The position numbers were made by a program, and so were the translations under genes. A stretch of 64,000 bases of DNA from positions 100,011 to 164,010 of the forward strand of contig JAJQCQ010000085.1 in NCBI GenBank assembly GCA_021202635.1, given 5' to 3'. This document shows positions 41,936 to 49,796 of the stretch, piece by piece (position 1 is the stretch's first letter; each line of letters opens with the position of its first letter). Source of the stretch: Lachnospiraceae bacterium (lineage in GTDB: Bacteria > Bacillota > Clostridia > Lachnospirales > Lachnospiraceae). The notes below the pieces were generated by a model, which was not told the origin of the DNA, searched no databases, and saw only the letters and a list, made by a program, of their open reading frames with translations.

Positions 41936-44452
41936 TTAAGAAATCACGCTGCGCCCCATCTCGCCCGGTTTCAGAATCTGCCCCACATGGTGAATGACCA
42001 CCGGAAGCACTTCCCTGTTTTTCACATCGGCGCTTACAAGGAGCTCTTCATTTGACAGAGTGACCTGATAGCCCTGTCCGTGCCAGACGCAATGGAAGCT
42101 CACTTCCTCCCACCACGGAATAAAATGTGGGTCAAATTCCACATGGGTCTCCGTCATCCTCATACCGGCCACGCCACGGACGACCGCCATCCACGCACCG
42201 GTCGCACACCCGGAATGAACGCCGTTCTCCGTACCGCCGTGCATATTTTTCAGATCCATCTCTGCCGTCTCCATCAGATAGCCGTAAGTACTCTCCGGCA
42301 TATCCATGTCCGCGAAACAGATCGAATGTACACAATAGGACAGTGAGGAGGCTGCCTCGCACCGCCCCTGGTAGTAGTCGAGGTTGCGGCTGTAGGCCTT
42401 CGCCGGCATCGGAATGCTCCACTCACCCCTTGCCTGTACTTCCGCCCCCTGGCCGCTGCTGCCGCTGCATTCGCATTCTGCCAATGACACGTCCGCACCA
42501 CAGCCAGAATCCGCCGATGCCTCGCAAATGCCGCGGTCTGCCAGATTCTGGTACGCAAAAAGCATCAGCACATCCGGCTGTTTAATGACCTGGCTTTTAT
42601 TATACAGGCCAGCCTGCTTCATCTGCGTATAGCCGCTCTTGCTGCCTCCCTGGACCTCCAGCTCTCTGGAAAGATCAAAATAGCCGTCAAACTGCGGAAT
42701 CATCCCGGTCTTTTTATCCAGCGGCAGATACAGCTTCTGTGCCACGTCCGCGATCGCAGCCGCATCCTCCGGTGTAAAGCCGATTCTGCTTTTCAGTTCA
42801 GACAGTTCTCCATCAAACTGTTCGATCAGACGCAGCGTATCGGAGAGGACATGATGGACACTGTAATTTGTATAGGCATTGTTGTCCACATATGGGTGAT
42901 GCTCATCCGTCCCCGTTACCTGAAGAATCTCATAGCGCTCTTTTCTGTCATTCCAGACGGTGCGGGAAACCCAGTAGCGGCAGACCTCCAGCAGAATCTC
43001 CATTCCATATTCCTTCAGAAAATCCTCATCCCCGGTGCAGACATAATAATTCAGCACCGACAGCGCCACATCGGATACGCAATGAATCTGCATAAACGGA
43101 TGCCGCACGTCAATCCAGACCGTTTCTTCACCGGTCACGCCCGTTGTAAACGGGAAACGCGCCCCGCGGCAGCCTTCCTGCTCCGCCAGCTTCCTCGCCT
43201 GGGGAAGATGCGAATAGCGGAATAAAATATTATTTTTGCTGTATTCCGGCATCGTCTGCTGGAAGACCGGCGCCTGAAAAATTTCCGCGTCCCACCAGAC
43301 AAAGTTGTTGTAGGTTTCTCCTGTCAGACCCTTCGCGGAAAAGCTGTGTACATAATCATTCCGCGCAATCGACAGCAGCGTATGATAATTGCTGAATCGA
43401 ATCGCCCGATCCGCAGTCTCATCTCCTTTTATGGAAATCTCAAGCTTCGCCGCCAGATCCTGGTAGATGGAAATATGCTTCTTATATTCTTCCTCATAGC
43501 TGCTCTTTTGCAGCCGTTCCAGATATTTTTTCACACAGTCCAGAGGCGACCTGCTTTCTTTCAGAAGCGCATCATTGGACAGAACCTTGCCCTCTTCAAA
43601 ATCGCGGCTCGTCACCGTCGCAGTCAGCTTATCCAGAGTATAGCACTGATTTTGCGCAGCTGCAAAGGTAATCTTCTGCATAACCAGGCCTTCCGCGCGC
43701 TCATCTGCCCCCGGCGCCGTTCCGTCTATATTTTCCCATCTGGCGTCGCCCTGGCTGAATTGATTGACAACACCTGTGACCGCGTGAAATCCATACTTCG
43801 GCCCGACAATTTCCTCCTGCCAGAGGGTCTGCCCTTCAAACCCGGTTCCTATGGATTTCTGCGGCATCTGGCCATTCGATTTTGTACGCAGATCCAGGCC
43901 GCTGTAAATGGAAACCTCTCCGGAATAATTAAGCGGTTCAATGGACGCCTTCATGCAGTAGGTATGGTCGTCCGCAAAACTCGCAAAGCGGACAAAAGAG
44001 AGACGGCTTTTCTGCCCCTTACTGTTCTCCCAGACCACTTCACGGTGCAGAGTCTCATCGGACAGATCCAGCCACCGCTTCCAGGAATGCACCGTGCCTT
44101 CCCACGGATAAAAGATTTCTCCGCCGATTTCAAAACGGATCAGAAGAAAATCCAGCAGGTTGATCGCCCGCTCCTCTTTTTCAAACTTTTTCAGGCGTTC
44201 TTCCTCGACATAGTATTTTTTCATGTACAGATTGTCGCACATGGTCAGCCGCACTTCCACCACTTCGTCCATCACGCCGCGCACCAGGAACCCCTGAATT
44301 CCCAGACTGGAAAACTCCTCCAGGCTTGCGCGGACGCCCATATAGCCGTTACCGGTGGTCAGAAGTGTAGCTACGTTCGCCTCATGAAGCAGGCTGTATT
44401 CCTGCTCCATAAGAATATGATCATTGGTAAATGTCAGGCCCGCATAACTCAT
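41936..44452 (-). CDS. Glycoside hydrolase family 65 protein, phosphate loop not conserved
   Basis: This 838-residue protein has the N-terminal beta-sandwich, (alpha/alpha)6 barrel and C-terminal sheet of GH65. The general acid is Glu517 in TGTDEHHPYVDNNAYTN, and WWDAEIF marks the barrel. Where GH65 phosphorylases carry HGSSLS, this protein has RCEAASSLS (Glu699). That fits a hydrolase using a Glu base, as described for the Flavobacterium alpha-1,2-glucosidase, better than a phosphorylase. A Cys/Ala/Gly-rich insertion of about 43 residues (about 640-685) lies before that loop. No signal peptide is present. AAAGGAGGG precedes the ATG. It directly follows a second GH65 gene. The substrate is probably an alpha-glucoside. 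Confidence 0.85.
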   Translation of the reverse strand: MSYAGLTFTNDHILMEQEYSLLHEANVATLLTTGNGYMGVRASLEEFSSLGIQGFLVRGVMDEVVEVRLTMCDNLYMKKYYVEEERLKKFEKEERAINLLDFLLIRFEIGGEIFYPWEGTVHSWKRWLDLSDETLHREVVWENSKGQKSRLSFVRFASFADDHTYCMKASIEPLNYSGEVSIYSGLDLRTKSNGQMPQKSIGTGFEGQTLWQEEIVGPKYGFHAVTGVVNQFSQGDARWENIDGTAPGADERAEGLVMQKITFAAAQNQCYTLDKLTATVTSRDFEEGKVLSNDALLKESRSPLDCVKKYLERLQKSSYEEEYKKHISIYQDLAAKLEISIKGDETADRAIRFSNYHTLLSIARNDYVHSFSAKGLTGETYNNFVWWDAEIFQAPVFQQTMPEYSKNNILFRYSHLPQARKLAEQEGCRGARFPFTTGVTGEETVWIDVRHPFMQIHCVSDVALSVLNYYVCTGDEDFLKEYGMEILLEVCRYWVSRTVWNDRKERYEILQVTGTDEHHPYVDNNAYTNYSVHHVLSDTLRLIEQFDGELSELKSRIGFTPEDAAAIADVAQKLYLPLDKKTGMIPQFDGYFDLSRELEVQGGSKSGYTQMKQAGLYNKSQVIKQPDVLMLFAYQNLADRGICEASADSGCGADVSLAECECSGSSGQGAEVQARGEWSIPMPAKAYSRNLDYYQGRCEAASSLSYCVHSICFADMDMPESTYGYLMETAEMDLKNMHGGTENGVHSGCATGAWMAVVRGVAGMRMTETHVEFDPHFIPWWEEVSFHCVWHGQGYQVTLSNEELLVSADVKNREVLPVVIHHVGQILKPGEMGRSVIS

Positions 44453-44488
44453 TTCGCCCTCCTTTGTATAAACACACAGACACTTGTC

Positions 44489-46951
44489 TCATCGTACTGC
44501 TACACGCAGTTTCCCCTCAAGGACACGCATCTGTCCCGCCACTTCCAGCTCGACCGGCGTCTCTCCTGTGAGATTTTCAATCATGATTTCGTCCTTCGTC
44601 ACTTCCACCGCCAGCTTCTGCCCTTTCCAGATAATCGTATAGGTTAAGCGTTTCCAGACATCCGGAAGCAGCGGATTGATGCGCAGCTTTCCGCCAAGCA
44701 TCCGCACACCGCCGAAGCCGTACACCACACACTGCCACACGCCGCCAAAGGAAGCCGCGTGAATTCCCATATTGGACGACCCCATGAACGGGCCGAGATC
44801 AATCATGGATGCCTTTTGATAGAGATCATAAGCCATCTCGGGCTCTCCCATATCACAGGCAAGCACCGCGTGTGTAGAGAGGGACAGCGAGGAACCATGG
44901 ATCGTCCGCTGCTCATAATATTTCCAGGTCGCCGCCTTGACCTCCGGTGTGAACTGATCCTCTAAAAGGAAAAACAGAACCAGGACATCGGCCTGCTTGG
45001 AGACCTGAATCTGGTTGATCTGCTCCAAATTATAGTCACGCATGATACCGCCGATATGCTCCTGCTGTTTGTATTTCGTCAGATCAATGTCGCGGCAGCT
45101 CAAATAGCGGTCGTCCTGCGGAAGCACGTTCTGTTCATTCGGAAGCGGCAGGAAAATGTGTTCGCAGCCGTCCTTCCATTTCTCATACGCATCCTCCAGC
45201 GCATGACCGGAAGAGCCGCCCTCTGCGGCACGGTTCTCCCATTTCTCTTCCAGCTTCGCAAAAAGCGCCGGCTTTTCTGCTTTTAAAATCTGATAATATT
45301 CCATGGCCTTGCTCATATTCCAGCACGCCATGTAGTTGGTAAATGCGTTGTCATTGACGTGCTCACGGAATTCATCCGGCCCAACAACGTCATTGATATG
45401 GGAAAAGCCATCTTCACCCGGCTCCAGGCGGGACGCCCAGAAGCAGGCCGTATCCATGATCAGCTCATAACCATACTGATCCATAAAAGCTTCGTCACCG
45501 GTAATCACCGCGTACTGCCAGGCGCCAAAGGCTACATCCGCAGTGATATGCTGTTCGATGATGCCGGACCATACCTTAATCGGCAGTCCGGTCAGGATGT
45601 CAACGTCACAATACTCCGGTGTCACCTCGCCGTCATCCAGCCACGCAGATTCCCACGGAAACATTGCTCCCTGATAACCGTTATGTGCCGCTTTTGCGTG
45701 CGCACCCGGCAGAGAAAGATAGCGGTATTCTTCCAGCTTGCGTGCAATCTCCGGACTGGTAAATATGTAATAAGGCAACAGGAAAATCTCTGTATCCCAG
45801 AAGCAGTGTCCCTTATATCCCTCTCCGGAAAGCCCCTTTGCGCCGATATTCATACGGTTATCGTGCGCGGGCACCATCACGCGCATATGATACTGCGCGA
45901 AGCGTACTGCGAACTGATCCAATTGCGCCGGGTCTGCTTTTGCGGATGAACCCCCGGCTTCCTTCGTGCTGCCAGCAATCGTCTCCGGCATCTCCTCTTT
46001 TTCCTGATATCCTTCAATACAGATTGGCGCCTGCGACCACACTTCTTTCTCCCACTCGGCCGCAGACTCATCCGCAATCTTCCGATAGCCCATCTGCTCC
46101 ATTTCCTTGCAGTCGGAAAGTCCGTTTTTTTGCAATTCGGCTGTAACTGCTTCCTGTGCGTCCGTGGTAAAAAGCAGCGGAGCATCAAAATCGCGAGTCG
46201 TATAGACATTCGAATACTTTTCAATTTCCAGAAGCTCTCCGGCCTTCACCGCTGTCTCGTACCCGGCAAAGATTTCCCGGCGCTCAATATACACCTGCGC
46301 TTCCTGGTCTACGCTCTTCCCGCCCAGAACCAGCTTATGCGAGGTCGTATTGACAAAATCAATCCCGGACTGTGTCGTTCTCTGCACGAACTGGATAAAA
46401 CGCTTGTCATAGAAGCGCTTATCGCCCTCGGAAAAATGCTGGCTTCCGGTGTTTGTCATCGTTCCGTTGATACCGGAGCGGATTTTCACCGTCACGTCCT
46501 GATCCAGCGGTTTCACTTCGATCCGCTGCGCAATCCAGTGCAAATGCTTCAGAGAAACGACCCGATACGAAGCAAACGACACACGCCTGCCTGCCGGAGA
46601 CGTCCAGATGACACTCCGTTTCAGCTCGCCAGTCTTCACATTCAGTTCTCTGGTGTAGTCTTCCATGCTGCCGACACTCAGATCAAACGGCTCCCCGTCG
46701 ATGGACAGCTCGACCGCCATCATATCCGCCGCGTTCGGCAGCTCGGTTACTTCATTTTCATCAAATTTATTAAAGGTTCCCGCTACAAAGGTGCCTCTGG
46801 TCTCCCGCAGGTAGCGCTCTTCTGTCGCACTGCGAATGCCGATATAACCATTTCCGAGGCTCATAATCGCCTCGCATTTTCCCAGAGCCAGCGGCTGGAA
46901 AGAATCCTCCCGGATGATCCAGTCAGATACTTTGCTGTAATCCATTCCCAT
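44489..46951 (-). CDS. Glycoside hydrolase family 65 phosphorylase
   Basis: This cytoplasmic protein of about 820 residues is a GH65 member with catalytic acid Glu527 in GPDEFREHVNDNAFTNY and the intact phosphate-binding loop RTIHGSSLS (His685). It should split an alpha-glucosyl disaccharide with phosphate to give beta-glucose 1-phosphate. The DEF-EHV spelling is close to the kojibiose/nigerose group, and a GH65 phosphorylase for glucosyl-rhamnose is known from a related clostridium, which would suit the GH78 neighbour; both are inference. The frame can start from TTG at 46978, but GAGGGG is correctly spaced for the ATG at 46951. A hydrophilic insertion lies near residues 320-340. Confidence 0.9.
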   Translation of the reverse strand: MGMDYSKVSDWIIREDSFQPLALGKCEAIMSLGNGYIGIRSATEERYLRETRGTFVAGTFNKFDENEVTELPNAADMMAVELSIDGEPFDLSVGSMEDYTRELNVKTGELKRSVIWTSPAGRRVSFASYRVVSLKHLHWIAQRIEVKPLDQDVTVKIRSGINGTMTNTGSQHFSEGDKRFYDKRFIQFVQRTTQSGIDFVNTTSHKLVLGGKSVDQEAQVYIERREIFAGYETAVKAGELLEIEKYSNVYTTRDFDAPLLFTTDAQEAVTAELQKNGLSDCKEMEQMGYRKIADESAAEWEKEVWSQAPICIEGYQEKEEMPETIAGSTKEAGGSSAKADPAQLDQFAVRFAQYHMRVMVPAHDNRMNIGAKGLSGEGYKGHCFWDTEIFLLPYYIFTSPEIARKLEEYRYLSLPGAHAKAAHNGYQGAMFPWESAWLDDGEVTPEYCDVDILTGLPIKVWSGIIEQHITADVAFGAWQYAVITGDEAFMDQYGYELIMDTACFWASRLEPGEDGFSHINDVVGPDEFREHVNDNAFTNYMACWNMSKAMEYYQILKAEKPALFAKLEEKWENRAAEGGSSGHALEDAYEKWKDGCEHIFLPLPNEQNVLPQDDRYLSCRDIDLTKYKQQEHIGGIMRDYNLEQINQIQVSKQADVLVLFFLLEDQFTPEVKAATWKYYEQRTIHGSSLSLSTHAVLACDMGEPEMAYDLYQKASMIDLGPFMGSSNMGIHAASFGGVWQCVVYGFGGVRMLGGKLRINPLLPDVWKRLTYTIIWKGQKLAVEVTKDEIMIENLTGETPVELEVAGQMRVLEGKLRVAVR

Positions 46952-46987
46952 CGTCTGATACCCCTCAATGATTTCCAACTGTTTCTT

Positions 46988-47043
46988 TCATGATAGTACG
47001 GATTCCTGCAATGCAAGGCACATGTCAGTTCGTACTATCATGA
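46988..47043 (-). promoter_or_regulatory. Long inverted repeat upstream of the GH65 genes
   Basis: Perfect 13-base arms TCATGATAGTACG (46988-47000) and CGTACTATCATGA (47031-47043) flank a 30-base spacer. No T-run follows. It may be a pair of operator half-sites or an RNA hairpin dividing the operon between the MBL gene and the GH65 gene. Confidence 0.6.
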
Positions 47044-47089
47044 TCTCTTATCGCTCGCTTCCTTTTATCGCTGCATTGGCAGGCCAGCT

Positions 47090-47950
47090 TTATGCTTCGC
47101 CTGTTCCATAAACCTTCATCAGTTCCTCTTTGAGGATGAAAATACTTCCCTTCCCATACCGCACCCGGCACAAAAGTGGTGCTCTCGGATCCATATCTAC
47201 AAACGGATGGTTCAGTTTATCCTCAATCGCAGCAGTTCCCGCAAAGACAGCGTCCACCAGGCCGATGTAATCGTCCAGATAGCTCTTGGCGATCGGATAG
47301 CCATTGTGGTTGGGCAAAAGCCAGTCATACGCATCGCTCAAACCTTTCAGCCGCTGCGCGTTTGCACGGAAATTCATCAGGCGTTCCCGCACCTCATAAG
47401 GCGCGTCCGGATTGTTAGAATTATCATACATCATCACCTGGGCTGCCTCAAAGTCATCGCCGCAAAACAGCATACGCTCCTTCCGATCCAGGAAAAACAG
47501 GCTGCTGTTGCAATGTGCCGGCTTCGCGTCGAGTACCTCAATCGTCCGTCCGCCAAGCTCGATCACATCCCCATCCTTCAATAAAATCTTTTTATAATCC
47601 GGATGCGGAAGAGCCTCAATCGGGAATGGGCCTGACCCCGGCGCGGTAACCGACGGCTCATCTACCTTGTAGTTCCAGCTCATCATCACTTCCTCAAACT
47701 CGCCGTTTCCGGCCGCGTGATCCGGATGGAAATGGGTATTCACTACAAGCAGCGGCTTGTCCGTCAGCTTCTCCACAAACGCACGCAGATTTCCCACGGC
47801 ATAGCCGGTATCGATCAGGAGTGCCTTCTCCTCGCCTTCAAGCAGATACATATTTTCGGATCCATTCATAAAATTCAGAAACCAGGTGCCCTCTTTCGCC
47901 TCCCAGGCCACATAATTACCAAAAATCATTTCCAAAGGCATTTCATCCAT
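47090..47950 (-). CDS. MBL-fold metallo-hydrolase
   Basis: This protein of about 286 residues has the metallo-beta-lactamase fold. The metal motif is NTHFHPDHAAGN (His73, His75, Asp77, His78), with further ligands expected at LFCGDDF and LPNHNG. The frame continues 22 codons upstream into the preceding gene, but a GAGGAGG site fits the ATG at 47950. Substrates of such proteins are diverse (lactones, thioesters, phosphodiesters). Its place inside a glycosidase run suggests action on a released aglycone, lactone or acyl group; that is inference. It follows the GH3 gene after 16 bases. Confidence 0.85.
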   Translation of the reverse strand: MDEMPLEMIFGNYVAWEAKEGTWFLNFMNGSENMYLLEGEEKALLIDTGYAVGNLRAFVEKLTDKPLLVVNTHFHPDHAAGNGEFEEVMMSWNYKVDEPSVTAPGSGPFPIEALPHPDYKKILLKDGDVIELGGRTIEVLDAKPAHCNSSLFFLDRKERMLFCGDDFEAAQVMMYDNSNNPDAPYEVRERLMNFRANAQRLKGLSDAYDWLLPNHNGYPIAKSYLDDYIGLVDAVFAGTAAIEDKLNHPFVDMDPRAPLLCRVRYGKGSIFILKEELMKVYGTGEA

Positions 47951-47966
47951 GAATTTTTCCTCCTCA

Positions 47967-49676
47967 TTAAAATTTCGCGCCCCAGATTCCGCAGAACGGA
48001 TCGACCGGATTGACACCCTTGAATTCCGATCTGCCCATGATCTTGTCTACAACAGCATCAATCACTTCTTCCGTCGGCGTATAGGCATTGATAAAGGTTT
48101 TTACCATCGGCGCGTCTACCAGGTGATACGGATTCGCGATGGAGATAAACATCGCCGGTACGTCATTTAAGAACCACGGCGCATCCGCCGCCATCAGATG
48201 TACCCAGTCAATCCGGCGCACGGACTGGTTGCTGGCCGTGTCGATGCAGGCCACATAGACTGCAAGATCAAACTTGCTCTTAATATCCGCAACGCCGCCC
48301 TCAAACATTTCATAGAAATCCGGCTTGCCATAATCGAAAAGCGATACCTCGAAGCCCTCTTTTTCCAGCTTCGCTTTGATGCTGCCTGCAGCACCCTCAC
48401 CGTCCTTAAATCCGCCGCCTATGCGGTCTTCCAGCAGATACAGGCGGATTTTCTTATATTTCTCCGGAGAGATCGGCAGAAGGGACTGCGTATCCTTCAC
48501 CAGTGTCACAGCCTCATCCGCGCACTCTCTGGTCTGTTTTTTATGCTCTTCGCAGCCAACAACCGCCAGCGCTTCATCGCCGGGAACCAGAGTCCCGGCT
48601 GCTTTCATCGCCGGAAGCCCCATCGCCGCCTTCATCGCCAGTGTCCTGGTCACAGCTTCCTCCACACGCTCCCAGGTCAGACGGCCATCCGCCAGCGCGT
48701 CGCGGACGAACTGATAATCCTCGCGGATGTCTTTGTTAAACAGAATCATATCACAGCCTGCGGCAATTGCCGTTGGAACCGCATCTTTTCTCGCCATCGG
48801 TGTGTTAAAGCCGATCATCGGCGTCGCATCCGTCACGATCATTCCATTGTAGCCAAGCTTGCCCCGCAGCAGTCCCTGCAGAATTTCCTTGGAGAGCGTC
48901 GCCGGGAGAATCTGCTCATCGGTCAGGTCCGGATTAAAGAAGCGGCTGTAAGCCGGCTGTAAAATATGGCCGACCATGATGGAGAGCGTTCCTGCGTCCA
49001 CGACCGACTGCCAGATCTGGCCATAGGTCTCATCCCATTTTTCCACAGACAGACTATTGACAGACGCCACCAGATGCTGGTCTCTCTCATCCACGCCGTC
49101 TCCCGGGAAATGCTTCACGGCAGCGGCTACGCCATTATCCCGTAAGCCCTTCAGCTGTTCCTTCACAAAGGCAATAATTCTCTCCTGATTGGTGCCAAAG
49201 GTACGCACATTCGTAATCGGATTTCGGAAGTTCATATCCAGGTCGCAGATCGGAGAAAAAGCCCAGTTGCATCCGACCGCCTGCGCCTCCTTGCCCGCAA
49301 TCGCGCCCAGACGGTACGCGTTGACCGCATTATCCGTAGCGGCTACGCCCATCGGACGGGAAAAATAAGTGCCGTCCGCGCAGATTCCGTTGCCGCCGGA
49401 TTCCAGATTCGCGCCAAACAGGAGCGGAATTTTCGAGGTGTTCTGGATCAGCGCGTGTGTCTTCTGCACCTCGGCCGCCGGCATCGGGCGATACAGCATG
49501 GCGCCCGGCTTGAATTCCTCAACAAAGCCCTTCAGATACTTCGGATCCGTATTCCCGCCGATCGGACAAAACAGCTGGCCGATCTTTTCTTCTTCTGTCA
49601 TGGAAGCGAGCGTCTCCTCGACCCACTTCACGCCCTCATCATCCAGGAAAAACGGATTTGCCTTTAAGTTTACCAT
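47967..49676 (-). CDS. Glycoside hydrolase family 3 protein
   Basis: This 569-residue cytoplasmic protein has the GH3 TIM barrel (about 1-345) with KHFPGDGVDERDQH and the nucleophile Asp in MIVTDATPMIGF, then an alpha/beta sandwich domain (about 370-560). The KHFPGDG-D-DQH spelling recalls the beta-N-acetylhexosaminidase branch of GH3, but such proteins also include beta-glucosidases, so the specificity is open. There is no signal peptide. AGGAGG precedes the ATG. It is encoded between the GH78 and MBL genes. Confidence 0.9.
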   Translation of the reverse strand: MVNLKANPFFLDDEGVKWVEETLASMTEEEKIGQLFCPIGGNTDPKYLKGFVEEFKPGAMLYRPMPAAEVQKTHALIQNTSKIPLLFGANLESGGNGICADGTYFSRPMGVAATDNAVNAYRLGAIAGKEAQAVGCNWAFSPICDLDMNFRNPITNVRTFGTNQERIIAFVKEQLKGLRDNGVAAAVKHFPGDGVDERDQHLVASVNSLSVEKWDETYGQIWQSVVDAGTLSIMVGHILQPAYSRFFNPDLTDEQILPATLSKEILQGLLRGKLGYNGMIVTDATPMIGFNTPMARKDAVPTAIAAGCDMILFNKDIREDYQFVRDALADGRLTWERVEEAVTRTLAMKAAMGLPAMKAAGTLVPGDEALAVVGCEEHKKQTRECADEAVTLVKDTQSLLPISPEKYKKIRLYLLEDRIGGGFKDGEGAAGSIKAKLEKEGFEVSLFDYGKPDFYEMFEGGVADIKSKFDLAVYVACIDTASNQSVRRIDWVHLMAADAPWFLNDVPAMFISIANPYHLVDAPMVKTFINAYTPTEEVIDAVVDKIMGRSEFKGVNPVDPFCGIWGAKF

Positions 49677-49796
49677 AGTCTCTTTTTCCTCCTAAAAAGT
49701 TTATCGTTTTATCTATTTCATTTTGTTTCTCACCAGATACATCCCCCGTTCCAGAGAAGCTGCTGCCCCTCCTGGGGAATGATTGGATGCCGGACA

